Assembly: GCF_036088315.1 (NCBI RefSeq)
Contig: NZ_CP107996.1
Coordinates: 2,314,501-2,378,500, forward strand
Direction: 5' to 3'
Length of the DNA: 64,000 nt
From: Streptomyces sp. NBC_00344
GTDB lineage: Bacteria > Actinomycetota > Actinomycetes > Streptomycetales > Streptomycetaceae
The notes under the pieces are model-generated. The model was given only the letters and a program-made list of their open reading frames with translations, searched no databases and was not told the DNA's origin. Position numbers and translations under genes: made by a program. This document shows, piece after piece, positions 40,589 to 49,111 of this stretch (the stretch's first letter is position 1; every line of letters begins with the position of its first letter).

Positions 40589-41358
40589 GTTCGTACGAAG
40601 CCAAGTTCAGGGTCTGGCGCGGGGACACGGACGGCGGGGATCTGGAGGACTTCGCCGTCGAGGTGAACGACGGCGAGGTGGTCCTGGACATCATCCACCG
40701 CATCCAGGCCACCCAGGCATCCGATCTGGCGGTGCGCTGGAACTGCAAGGCGGGCAAATGCGGTTCCTGCAGCGCCGAGGTCAACGGCCGTCCGCGGCTG
40801 ATGTGCATGACCCGGATGTCGGTCTTCGACCGTGCGGACACCATCACGGTGACCCCGCTGCGGGCCTTCCCCGTCGTGCGGGATCTGGTGACCGATGTGT
40901 CGTTCAACTACACCAAGGCCCGGGAGATCCCCGCTTTCGTGCCGCCCGAAGGCGTGAAGCCCGGTGACTACCGGATGCAGCAGATGGACGTGGAACGATC
41001 CCAGGAGTTCCGCAAGTGCATTGAGTGCTTCCTGTGCCAGGACACCTGCCATGTGGTGCGCGATCACGAGGAGAACAAGACGGCCTTCGCGGGGCCGCGC
41101 TTTCTGATGCGGGTTGCCGAACTGGACATGCATCCGCTGGACGCGGCCGCCGAAGCCGGTCTCGACCGCAAGCGGACAGCCCAGGAGGACCACGGGCTCG
41201 GCTACTGCAACATCACCAAGTGCTGCACGGAGGTCTGTCCGGAGGGCATCAAGATCACCGACAATGCGCTGATCCCCCTGAAGGAACGGACGGTCGACCG
41301 GAAGTACGACCCGCTGGTCTGGCTGGGCAACAGGATCGGTCGGCGCCCGTCCCCGTGA
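40585..41358 (+). CDS. sdhB: Succinate dehydrogenase/fumarate reductase iron-sulfur subunit
   Basis: A 257-residue electron-transfer subunit. The [2Fe-2S] ligands are in CKAGKCGSCSAEVNG and the distal Cys in RPRLMC. The C-terminal ferredoxin domain has CIECFLCQDTC and CNITKCCTEVCPEGI, which hold the [4Fe-4S] and [3Fe-4S] clusters. GTG 40585 overlaps the sdhA stop. It is the last gene of the operon and is followed by a repeated hairpin region. Confidence 0.95.
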   Translation: MSSYEAKFRVWRGDTDGGDLEDFAVEVNDGEVVLDIIHRIQATQASDLAVRWNCKAGKCGSCSAEVNGRPRLMCMTRMSVFDRADTITVTPLRAFPVVRDLVTDVSFNYTKAREIPAFVPPEGVKPGDYRMQQMDVERSQEFRKCIECFLCQDTCHVVRDHEENKTAFAGPRFLMRVAELDMHPLDAAAEAGLDRKRTAQEDHGLGYCNITKCCTEVCPEGIKITDNALIPLKERTVDRKYDPLVWLGNRIGRRPSP

Positions 41359-41369
41359 CCCGCGGGCCG

Positions 41370-41426
41370 ATCGCGGATCCGCCCCGGGCCGGGACGGATC
41401 CGCGATGGCCGGGACGGATCCGCGAT
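41370..41426 (+). terminator. Repeat-built terminator region after sdhB
   Basis: ATCGCGGATCCG (41370-41381) pairs perfectly with CGGATCCGCGAT at 41395-41406. A tandem direct repeat of 20 bases (41387-41406 and 41407-41426) supplies a second copy of that right arm, so two hairpins compete. A third, weaker match follows near 41432. Confidence 0.7.
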
Positions 41427-41493
41427 GCCGACGGGTCCGCGATGGGCCCGGACTCCGGGAGGAGGGCTGCCGGGCGCCGCCGGGCGGGGTGCG

Positions 41494-42543
41494 TCACGGG
41501 GCCCGGTTCCAGCCCTTGCGGTACGCCGTCCAGTCCGCTTCATCGGCCGCGAAGTCGACGTACAGCGCGACCCCGAACCGTTCCCGGTCGCGGTCTTCAC
41601 GGCCCAGTGCCAGACGGACACCGCGCACCGCGGCCGCGACCGTCTCGGCTGACGCGATGTGACCGGGCTTGGTCTCGTGATAGAAGGGCAGCCCCATCAG
41701 CAGGTCCGTCGTTCTGGGCGTGACTTCGAGAGCCAGCGCGGTCTGCTCCGCGACATAGCCGCCGTAGAGACTCTGCAGTGGCATCGAGGTGTCGTACGAC
41801 ATCAAGGCGATCTGGTCGACCCTGCTGGCGACCTCCCCGAAGAACTTCTGCGACCACCACTTCGGATGCCCGGTCAGGCTGCCCGCGACCGCATGGGTGG
41901 CGGGCAGCGGGTCGATCTGATGGGCGGCCACGGAGAGCAGCACACCCCGGTCGTCGGTCAGCGCGCGCAGATGGCCGAGCAGGGAGAGATAGCCGCGGTC
42001 ACCGGAGTGCAGCGGCTCCAGATCGAAGTGCACCCCCTCGAAGCCCGCGTCGATGACCTGGCGTGCGGAGACCACCACGGCGGCGCGCGACGCCGGCCTC
42101 CCGAGGTCGAGACCGTCGGGGCTCTCGGTGGACAGTTTGTCGCCGAGCCAGGCCTGGACCCGTATGCCGGGAAGTCTGTGGTGCACGGAGTCGATCAGCC
42201 ATTTCGCCCGCGCGTAGCGGGCGGCGGGCAGCGTGCCGTCGTGTTCGAGCGGCCCTGCGTGGACATACAGGTCGCGCAGCCCCGTCCCGGCGAGCCGCTT
42301 CGCCAGGTCGTCCACGTCGGCGGTGTTCTTGCGGCCGTCGACCCACGCGTGGCCGAGCCAGATCGCGTCGCGCCCCCGGGTGCGGGTGCCGTCCCGGTAG
42401 TCGCCCGCGTCATTGACGCGCAGCGCGACCCCGGCGGTCACGACCGGGACCACGATCACTACGGCGAGTGCGAGCGCCGCGCGCTTCAGCCATCTGCGTA
42501 GACGTATCCGTCCCAGAACCGCGCCGAACTTCCCTGCCTGCAC
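41494..42543 (-). CDS. Membrane-anchored GH18-like TIM-barrel protein
   Basis: A 349-residue protein with an uncleaved N-terminal signal anchor (RLRRWLKRAALALAVVIVVPVVTAGVAL). The extracellular part looks like a glycosidase TIM barrel: strand IWLGHAWVDG, GFEGVHFDLEPLHSGD resembling the GH18 DxxDxDxE strand, QIALMSYDTSMPLQSLYG and LLMGLPFYHETKPGH. The GH18 catalytic Glu could be the Glu in FDLEP, but the full consensus is not met, so activity is uncertain. The GTG start (42543) follows a G-rich run. It is divergent from the next gene by 95 bases. Confidence 0.6.
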   Translation of the reverse strand: MQAGKFGAVLGRIRLRRWLKRAALALAVVIVVPVVTAGVALRVNDAGDYRDGTRTRGRDAIWLGHAWVDGRKNTADVDDLAKRLAGTGLRDLYVHAGPLEHDGTLPAARYARAKWLIDSVHHRLPGIRVQAWLGDKLSTESPDGLDLGRPASRAAVVVSARQVIDAGFEGVHFDLEPLHSGDRGYLSLLGHLRALTDDRGVLLSVAAHQIDPLPATHAVAGSLTGHPKWWSQKFFGEVASRVDQIALMSYDTSMPLQSLYGGYVAEQTALALEVTPRTTDLLMGLPFYHETKPGHIASAETVAAAVRGVRLALGREDRDRERFGVALYVDFAADEADWTAYRKGWNRAP

Positions 42544-42625
42544 CGTTACCCCCCGCGAACTGTGCCGTACGGACCCACAGAGTAGGTGTCACGCCGCTGC
42601 GGTAGCGGGGGCGGGGCGACGGTCA

Positions 42626-42631
42626 TACGCT
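42626..42631 (+). promoter_or_regulatory. -10 element of a leaderless promoter
   Basis: TACGCT lies seven bases before the GTG start at 42639, with no Shine-Dalgarno sequence between. Confidence 0.5.
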
Positions 42632-42638
42632 CCCAAAT

Positions 42639-44408
42639 GTGACGCCGCCCGAGATATCCGCCCGGCTGCGCTCCGGCGTGTTCGCCGCGCCGGCCGTTGT
42701 GCTGGCCGTGATGTGGCTGCTGGTCGCACCGGCGCCTGCCGCGGCGGCGGACGGACCCGGCGCGCCGTCCCCGGGCGAGCGGGTCCTTGCCCCCGTCGCG
42801 CGGGCCGGGGCCGGTCCGGGTGGCGACGCCGACATGGGAATCAGTGCTCTTCTGGTGCCGCTCGCCGTGGTGGTCGTCGTCGGCGGCCTGGCGATCTACG
42901 CGTACACCCGCAGGAGACGGCGAGCGGAGACCAGGACCACGCCGGGCAGCAGCGGACAGCAGCAGGGCTGGCCCGGTGGCGAAGTCCCGCCGAGCCCGCT
43001 GCCGCTGCTGGACGTCGAGACCAGGCGGCTGCTGGTGGAGACCGATGACGCGGTCCTCACCAGCGAGGAGGAACTCGGCATCGCCGCCGACCGGTTCGGG
43101 AAGGACGCGGTGAGGCCCTTCACCGAGGCGCTGACCCGTGCGAGGTACGAGCTCACCGCCGCCTTCCGGATCCGTCAGCGGCTCGACGAACGCCTGCCGG
43201 AGAACGACGCGGCCCGGCGCCGGCTGCTCGAGGAGATCGTCGAGCTGTGCACCGGGGCCGGCCGGCGTCTGGACGGCGAGTCGGAGGCCTTCGACCGGCT
43301 GCGTGCCCTGCAGCGGACCGCCCCTCAGGCACTGACGGCAGCCCTGGCCGCCTACCGGCAGGCCGAAGGGCGTACCGGCGCCGCACGGTCGGCGCTGGCC
43401 GCACTGCGCGAGCGCTGGGCGGACTCCGCCACCGCCGCCATCGCCGGGAACATCGAGCGGGCCGAGGACCGGCTCGTCTTCGCGGCCGGCAGCCTCGACC
43501 TGGCCGAGCAGGCCGTGATCGCAGCCGAGAACGGCAGGGCCGCGGTCTTCGTGCGAGCGGCCGAAGGCGCCGTGGGACAGGCGGCGACGCTGATCGGCGC
43601 GGTCGGCCGGATCGGCCGCGAGATCACGGACGCGGACAGCAGGCTGGACGGCGCTCTCACCGAGGCCGGTACCGATCTGGCCGAGGCGCGCCGGCTGCTC
43701 GGCAGCGGATCCGCCGAGGTCCCGGCCTCCGGCCTGGCCGAGCTGACGGCCCGCACCGAATCGGTCGTCGCGGACGTGCTGCGGGAGCGGCAGGACGGGC
43801 GGTACGACCCGGTCGACGCCCTGCGCAGGACCATCCGGGCCGAGGCCGCCCTGGACGAGGCCCTGGCGGGGGCAGACCGGAAGGAGGCGGGCAGCCGGCG
43901 CGCAGCAGAACTGCTCGGCCCGGCCACGCTGGCCGCGCGTTCCACGGCCGGCGCTGCCGCCGACTACCTCACCACCCACCGCGGCGGGGTGGGCAGCCGG
44001 GCCCGTACCCGGCTCGCGGAAGCCCAGCGGCGTCTCGAGGAGTCCCGGTCGCTCGCCGCCCGGGACGACACCCGCGGCGCGCTCCGCGAGGCCCAGCAGG
44101 CAGACACCCTGGCCGGAGACGCCCAGCGGCTCGCCGATGACGACGTGCGCGCCTATCTGAACCGGCACGCGACTCGGGGCGGGCATCAGAACACGGACCG
44201 GCACACAGCTGGTTTCGGGAAGCCGGACGGCAGCCCGGTGGGCGGCCACGAGACCGGTATGGACGGCGCGCTGCTCGGCGGGATCATCCTCGGCGGGCTG
44301 CCGGGCGGCAGAGCGGGCTCAGGCGCCGGTTACGGGGGCGGCAGCGGGCCAGGCACGTTCGGCGGTAGCGGCACCCGGGGGCGGCTGGGCGGGGACAGCC
44401 GGTTCTGA
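42639..44408 (+). CDS. TPM-family-like protein lacking the TPM domain
   Basis: A 589-residue exported membrane protein. The signal peptide (about 1-37, ending PAPAAAADG) is followed directly by a membrane helix (about 67-90, LLVPLAVVVVVGGLAIYAYT) and a long Ala/Arg/Glu-rich coiled-coil region (about 120-510). The C-terminus is Gly-rich (LLGGIILGGLPGG, GGGSGPGTFGGSG). In relatives I know, a TPM domain of about 130 residues sits between signal and helix; here that space holds only some 30 Gly/Pro/Ala residues. The start is GTG 42639. The function is unknown; septal or envelope roles are conceivable. Confidence 0.65.
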   Translation: MTPPEISARLRSGVFAAPAVVLAVMWLLVAPAPAAAADGPGAPSPGERVLAPVARAGAGPGGDADMGISALLVPLAVVVVVGGLAIYAYTRRRRRAETRTTPGSSGQQQGWPGGEVPPSPLPLLDVETRRLLVETDDAVLTSEEELGIAADRFGKDAVRPFTEALTRARYELTAAFRIRQRLDERLPENDAARRRLLEEIVELCTGAGRRLDGESEAFDRLRALQRTAPQALTAALAAYRQAEGRTGAARSALAALRERWADSATAAIAGNIERAEDRLVFAAGSLDLAEQAVIAAENGRAAVFVRAAEGAVGQAATLIGAVGRIGREITDADSRLDGALTEAGTDLAEARRLLGSGSAEVPASGLAELTARTESVVADVLRERQDGRYDPVDALRRTIRAEAALDEALAGADRKEAGSRRAAELLGPATLAARSTAGAAADYLTTHRGGVGSRARTRLAEAQRRLEESRSLAARDDTRGALREAQQADTLAGDAQRLADDDVRAYLNRHATRGGHQNTDRHTAGFGKPDGSPVGGHETGMDGALLGGIILGGLPGGRAGSGAGYGGGSGPGTFGGSGTRGRLGGDSRF

Positions 44409-44461
44409 CACGTGTCCGGCACATCCGGAAGGCGGACAGCCGGACGGGAAGGGTGGCCCGC

Positions 44462-44497
44462 CCGTCCGAGGCACGGTCCGGACCACGCCTCGGACGG
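44462..44497. terminator. Terminator between convergent genes
   Basis: CCGTCCGAGGC and GCCTCGGACGG arms enclose a loop with a second small palindrome (GGTCCGGACC). It lies in the 230-base gap between the TPM-like gene and the SpoIIE gene; no gene is seen in that gap. Confidence 0.65.
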
Positions 44498-44638
44498 CAC
44501 GAGGCACGGCGGACGGGCGCCCGGCCCGGGTCCGCTCCCCGCCGAGGCCCCCCGCACCCCGGGCGGCGGCCACGGCGGGAGCCGGGACCACGATGGGCGG
44601 CCACGGGGCTCGGGGGCGTCCCGGAACCCGGCCTTCAG

Positions 44639-47152
44639 CTAATACATGCTCAGCAGCTGCTCCTCCGTGAGCTCAGGCGCCGGTTCCCCGTCCGGGAGCG
44701 CCAGTTCGAACCAGACCGTCTTGCCGCGCGGGGTCCTGCGGGAGCCCCACGCCGCGCTGAGCATTCCGACGAGTTGCAGACCGCGGCCGCCCTCGTCGGT
44801 GTCGCGTGCCCGGCGCCTGCGCGGCTGGACCAGACCCGCGTCCCACACCTCGCAGACCAGCGTGCGGTCGAGGAGCAGGCGGAGTCTGATCTCGCCCTCG
44901 CCGTACCGCAGGGCATTGGTGACCAGCTCGCTGACCAGAAGTTCGGTGGTGTCGACCAGATCGTCAAGACCCCAGGAAACCAGCTGGGCGCGCGCCAGTT
45001 CACGGGCGCGGCCCACCGAGCGGGGCTCGCGCGGCAGTTGCCAGTCACCCACCGATTCGGCCGGCAGGCCCTGGATACGGGCCATCAGAAGGGCGATGTC
45101 GTCCTCACCGTGACCGGTGTCCAGCGTGGCGAGGACATGGTCGCAGACGTCTTCGAGCGGGCGCTCGGAGTGGGTGAGCGCACCGCGGAACGCGTTCAGC
45201 CCCTCCTCCAGCGGCTGCTCACGGGACTCGACCAGCCCGTCGGTGTAGAGGGCCAGCAGCGCGCCTTCCGGGATCTCCACCTCGACCTCCTCGAACGGCT
45301 CGCCGCCGACGCCGAGCGGCATGCCGGGCGGCACATCGAGCATCAGCGCCTCCTCACCCGGTTCGACCAGGACCGGCGGCAGATGCCCGGCGTTGGCGAA
45401 GGTGCAGCGCCGGGTGACCGGGTCGTAGACGGCGTAGACCGCTGTCGCCAGATAGACCTCGGAGAGGTCGGCCTCGCGGGTCTTGTGCGCGGCCCGGGAC
45501 GCCTGCTGGGCACCGCTGGGTGTACCGAGTCCGCGGGCGATCTCGTCGAGCGCTTCGAGGACTTCGGCGGGCTCCAGGTCGAGCAGTGCCAAGGTCCGCA
45601 CCGCGGTGCGCAGTTCACCCATGGCGACCGCGGCGCGCAGCCCGTGGCCCATGACGTCGCCGACGACCAGGGCGGTGCGGTGGCCCGGCAGCTCGATGAC
45701 GTCGAACCAGTCGCCGCCGACCTCGGTCGCGGTGTTGCCCGGCAGATAGCGGCAGGCGATGTCGAGCCCGGCCGCCTCGGGATCGCCAGGGGGCAGCAAC
45801 GAGCGCTGCAGGATGAGGGCACGCTCGTGCTCACGCCGGTAGAGCCTGGCGTTGTCGATACAGACCGCGGCGCGTGCGGCGAGCTCCACGGCCAGTGCCC
45901 TGTCGCGCTCCCCGAAGGGCTCGCTTCCCTTCGTCCGCGAGAACTGCGCGAGCCCGACCACTGTGTCGTGGGCGACCATCGGCACGGCGAGCGTCGAGCG
46001 GACCGGACTGCCGTCGGCACCCGGAACCGACTGCACCTTGCCGGTGCGCAGCGCGAAGGCGCACGGCGAGTGGAAGGCGTAGCGGTGCACGGCGCCCAGC
46101 GTCGGTGCGCCTTCGGTGCCGGTCAGCGGGATGTCGGACACGGCGCTCGCGAAGGCGACCCTGCGCAGCTCGCCGCTGCCGTCGAGGCTGCCCTTCGGGG
46201 ATTCGTCGCCGGCCAGCAGCCCCTGGTACAGGTCCACCGACGCCAGGTCGCAGAAGCCGGGCACCGCGACGTCGAGCAGTTCGCGGGCGGTGGTCTCCAG
46301 GTCGAGGGAGTTCCCGATGCGGGCGCCCGCCTCGTTCAGCAGGGCGAGGTTGCGCCGGGCATTGGCCGCCTCGCGCGCCGCCACGTGCCTGCGGGTGACA
46401 TCGGTGCCCAGACCCGCGACGCCGAGCGGACGCCCCGATCCACTGTTGACCCGGTAGAGGTTGACCGACCAATGCCTGCGGTCCTCGGTCCCGGGCGGCG
46501 CGCCGACCAGCTGAAGTTCGGTGACCGGCTCACCGGTCTCCAGGACCCGCTTGAGCGCTGCGGTCATCCGGTCGGCCTCGGGGCGGGCCAGATAGTCGTG
46601 GACGGTACGGCCGCGGTGCTGATCCCGGTCGTCGCCGAAGAGAGCGGCGAAGCGCCGGTTGACCCGCTGCACCGTGAGGTCCGTACCGAACAGCAGGAAG
46701 CCGAAGGGAGATTGGCCGAATATGGCCTGTGACGACGCCAGGTCCGTTTCTATGTGGCGCAGCGCCTTGACGTCCACGACGATACAGAGCGCGGCACGCT
46801 GCCCGCCCGCCGTCTCACTGGGCATCACATAGAGCTCGGCGAGCCCCTGGGCACCGCCCCGGTCAGGTATCCGGAAGGGCACGACGCCCGTCCACTCCTT
46901 GCCGTCCAGGATCTCCGCGACTCTGCCACGGCCCCTGCCCCGCAGCTCAGCAGGCATGAAGGCCTTGACCGGGTCGATGCCGATGGCTTCCTGCGCGGGC
47001 ACCCCGAACAATTCCTCGGCCCGCCGGCTCCACTGCTCCACCAGGCCGTCGGCCCCGATGGAGAACGAGGCCACCCTGATGTAGTCATAGATCGAGCCGG
47101 GCGGACTGCTCTGCCATACGACATCGCCCGTCGCACCGGATATATCGCTCAC
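44639..47152 (-). CDS. PAS-GAF-SpoIIE phosphatase with C-terminal ATPase domain
   Basis: An 837-residue cytoplasmic sensor-phosphatase. Two PAS domains (about 20-130 and 140-270) are followed by a GAF domain (about 285-440) and a PP2C/SpoIIE domain (about 455-690). The last has GGDWFDVIELPG, VGDVMGHGLRAAVAMG, FANAGHLPP and GHGEDDIALLMARI as metal-binding motifs. An RsbW-like HATPase domain (about 705-825, ELVTNALRYGEGEI and DEGGRGLQLV) completes it. It can dephosphorylate anti-anti-sigma factors and may itself phosphorylate or bind partners. The GTG start 47152 has GGAGGGG upstream. The RsbW-like gene follows upstream on the same strand. Confidence 0.93.
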   Translation of the reverse strand: MSDISGATGDVVWQSSPPGSIYDYIRVASFSIGADGLVEQWSRRAEELFGVPAQEAIGIDPVKAFMPAELRGRGRGRVAEILDGKEWTGVVPFRIPDRGGAQGLAELYVMPSETAGGQRAALCIVVDVKALRHIETDLASSQAIFGQSPFGFLLFGTDLTVQRVNRRFAALFGDDRDQHRGRTVHDYLARPEADRMTAALKRVLETGEPVTELQLVGAPPGTEDRRHWSVNLYRVNSGSGRPLGVAGLGTDVTRRHVAAREAANARRNLALLNEAGARIGNSLDLETTARELLDVAVPGFCDLASVDLYQGLLAGDESPKGSLDGSGELRRVAFASAVSDIPLTGTEGAPTLGAVHRYAFHSPCAFALRTGKVQSVPGADGSPVRSTLAVPMVAHDTVVGLAQFSRTKGSEPFGERDRALAVELAARAAVCIDNARLYRREHERALILQRSLLPPGDPEAAGLDIACRYLPGNTATEVGGDWFDVIELPGHRTALVVGDVMGHGLRAAVAMGELRTAVRTLALLDLEPAEVLEALDEIARGLGTPSGAQQASRAAHKTREADLSEVYLATAVYAVYDPVTRRCTFANAGHLPPVLVEPGEEALMLDVPPGMPLGVGGEPFEEVEVEIPEGALLALYTDGLVESREQPLEEGLNAFRGALTHSERPLEDVCDHVLATLDTGHGEDDIALLMARIQGLPAESVGDWQLPREPRSVGRARELARAQLVSWGLDDLVDTTELLVSELVTNALRYGEGEIRLRLLLDRTLVCEVWDAGLVQPRRRRARDTDEGGRGLQLVGMLSAAWGSRRTPRGKTVWFELALPDGEPAPELTEEQLLSMY

Positions 47153-47307
47153 GCGACCGTCCCCTCCAGCTCACCACGCACCGGACCGGCCCAGGCGGCT
47201 CCCGCAGTATTCAGCACTACGGACCCGACCGGCACGGCGTTCACGATCACAGCACGGTCTCAGTCGCTTTCGGACAAGAGCACTGCGATCGACGTCCCAT
47301 CACACTC

Positions 47308-47712
47308 CTAACCAGGCTGAGCCAGCTCGAACCACACCGTCTTGCCCGAAGTACCCCGCTGGGTGCCCCATCGGTGGGTGGTGCCGGCCACCAGCTGGAG
47401 TCCGCGGCCGCCCTCGTCGTCGGGGCCCGCCACGCGCTCCAGGGGCGGATCCGGGTGCGGGTCGGAGACCTCCACCCGCAGGGTGGCGGGATCCGGCCGT
47501 CCGATGCCCACCCGGATGGGACCTGATGCGTGGCGCAGGGAGTTGGTCACCAGCTCGCTCACCAGAAGCACGGCGGTATCCCCGAACTCCGCTTCGAGGT
47601 GCCAGGCGCGCAGGGTCTCCATCACCGACCGGCGCGCGACACGCACGGCGTCCGGTTCGGCGGGGAATGTCCATTCGGTGCATTCGCCGTCGACATCGAG
47701 CACGCCGATCAC
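47308..47712 (-). CDS. RsbW-like ATP-binding protein (anti-sigma factor type)
   Basis: A 134-residue GHKL ATPase: LVSELVTNSLRHASGPIRVGIG is the N box, and PDDEGGRGLQLVAGTTHRWG is the G box. It is like the ATPase domain at the end of the SpoIIE protein encoded downstream. Such proteins phosphorylate anti-anti-sigma factors or hold a sigma factor, but no sigma or antagonist gene is in the window. The start is uncertain: GTG 47712 and GTG 47703 both precede the fold. Confidence 0.8.
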   Translation of the reverse strand: MIGVLDVDGECTEWTFPAEPDAVRVARRSVMETLRAWHLEAEFGDTAVLLVSELVTNSLRHASGPIRVGIGRPDPATLRVEVSDPHPDPPLERVAGPDDEGGRGLQLVAGTTHRWGTQRGTSGKTVWFELAQPG

Positions 47713-47843
47713 TTCCCATGACGGCCGGGAACCTGCGCTCTGCTGCGCGCGACCACTCGGCCCATACCCGCCCTGGTGGCGACATATCGCATCTACTTGT
47801 TTGTATAGTGCATTCCTTGCACATGACGCGCCTCTTCGGCACG
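47713..47843. promoter_or_regulatory. AT-rich promoter region with palindrome before the RsbW-like gene
   Basis: GTGCA-TTCCT-TGCAC (47808-47822) is a perfect 5+5 palindrome. Next to it, on the minus strand, is the AT-rich block TATACAAACAAG, which could hold a -10. This is the most AT-rich stretch for several kilobases. Confidence 0.4.
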
Positions 47844-48281
47844 TCAACAGCCGCTCCCCCGCGGCTTCGGCCCCCCGCGATCCGCCTCCCCGGAGGCCAG
47901 TCGCCGCGCGGCCAGGGCCACGGCGGGGCGGTCCTGGTCCAGCCAGTCCACCTGACTGATCTCCGGAGGAGACAACCAGCGCAGCGCGTCGTGGTCCTCC
48001 AGGGGACTCACCTCGCCGGAGACCAGCCGGGCGGTCCACACCTGAAGCACGTATCCGGGCTTGAGCGGCCACTCCCCGGGGATGCGCTCAAGGACCTCGG
48101 TCTCGACACCCAGTTCCTCGCGCAGTTCGCGCACCAGCGCCTGTTCGGCGCTCTCGCCGGGCTCCACTTTCCCGCCGGGGAGTTCCCAGCGCCCGGCCAG
48201 CTCCGGCGGGGCGCTGCGGCGCGCGGCGAGCAGTCTCCCCCGGTCGTACAGGGCTCCGCCCACCACTACCCGATCAGTCAT
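47844..48281 (-). CDS. NUDIX hydrolase (MutT-like)
   Basis: A 145-residue pyrophosphohydrolase. The NUDIX box GGKVEPGESAEQALVRELREELGV is complete (GX5EX7REUXEEXGU) and is preceded by WELPG. The first residues VVVGGALYDRGRLLAARRS resemble the 8-oxo-dGTP-clearing MutT group and CTP/dCTP pyrophosphatases. TACGCT (48288-48293 on the minus strand) is six bases before ATG 48281, so it is probably leaderless. The C-terminal tail is short and basic. Confidence 0.9.
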   Translation of the reverse strand: MTDRVVVGGALYDRGRLLAARRSAPPELAGRWELPGGKVEPGESAEQALVRELREELGVETEVLERIPGEWPLKPGYVLQVWTARLVSGEVSPLEDHDALRWLSPPEISQVDWLDQDRPAVALAARRLASGEADRGGPKPRGSGC

Positions 48282-48311
48282 GGAGGGAGCGTACCGAGCG
48301 GCCCGCCGCGG

Positions 48312-48491
48312 CTACTGGACGCTCTGACCGATGCGCTCGACCGAGTAGAGCTGCTTGTGCCCGCGGGCATCGAGGGTGTCGGCGATCCTCTGCGCCTCGT
48401 CCCTGGTCGCGTACTTGCCCACGCGGTACCGATTGCCGTTGTCGTCCTGCCGTATCACCTGCCACGACAGCATGGCAGGGCTGTCCGTCAT
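48312..48491 (-). CDS. Small SPOR-like protein
   Basis: A 59-residue protein. WQVIRQDDNGNRYRVGKYATRDEAQRIADTLDARG has the beta-alpha-beta pattern of a SPOR repeat, and the end is HKQLYSVERIG. It has no signal peptide. ATG 48491 (MTDSPAML) gives the length usual for this group; an upstream in-frame start (48626) would add 45 residues with no similarity. The function is unknown. Confidence 0.7.
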   Translation of the reverse strand: MTDSPAMLSWQVIRQDDNGNRYRVGKYATRDEAQRIADTLDARGHKQLYSVERIGQSVQ

Positions 48492-49091
48492 CGCGTGCCC
48501 CCACAGTGAGCCGGCGGGCAGGTCGTCAAGAATCCCCAGGAAACCGCAGTCCGCATATGCCCGAGCGTACGCCTGACCTTTACGGAGCGGATACGTGTTT
48601 ACACAAAGAGATACGGATTCGGCCACTCTGCAATCTTCACTCCGGCCGGACCGGGACAGCCGGCGCCCGCATCAGGGCCGGACCAGCCGCTGAAGGCCCG
48701 CGACACGCACCCGGCACGCGGCGCCGGGAGAGTGGCAGAGCGAGCCGACCGGCCCACCGGGCGGGGCCGGGAAGCCCGCAGGCGGTACCGCAGACCGGGG
48801 AGAGGCGGGTGGCCCTGAGTGTCCCTGAACGCCGGTCGCCTTCACCGGGCCGGGGAGAGCCGGACTGTGCCCGCTCTTCATCGACCGGACGATCGACGGG
48901 CGGGCACAGGACGAGCGAGAACCCTCCGGCGGAGGGCGAACAGGACGCGGCCCGGACGCCCGCGGCGTCCGCCGGCGGTGACCACCCGGACGCGAGCGCC
49001 TACCGGTACATGACGGACCGTCAGATCACACGCGCGGTGTTACGCGTGCCGCTCCGGCCGGGCACGCACGAGGCGGTGCGGGCACGGCGTT
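48492..49091. other. Intergenic stretch, no gene recognised
   Basis: About 600 bases without a convincing coding region on either strand. The only clear structure is GTGTTTACAC (48595-48604), a short palindrome in an AT-richer patch with GATACG on both sides (48590 and 48610). It may be a regulatory site for the SPOR-like gene. Confidence 0.3.
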
Positions 49092-49110
49092 CGCCGGGCG
49101 GGCCCCGGCG
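49092..49110 (-). terminator. Short hairpin after the GntR gene
   Basis: CGCCGGG and CCCGGCG arms with a five-base spacer directly beyond the stop codon of the GntR-family gene. Confidence 0.45.
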
Positions 49111-49111
49111 T

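Noticed and set aside
47760..47825. SigB-type promoter (GTTT and GGGTAT boxes) before the RsbW-like gene
   Set aside because: The AT-rich block has no GGGTAT or GGGTAA box at the required spacing.
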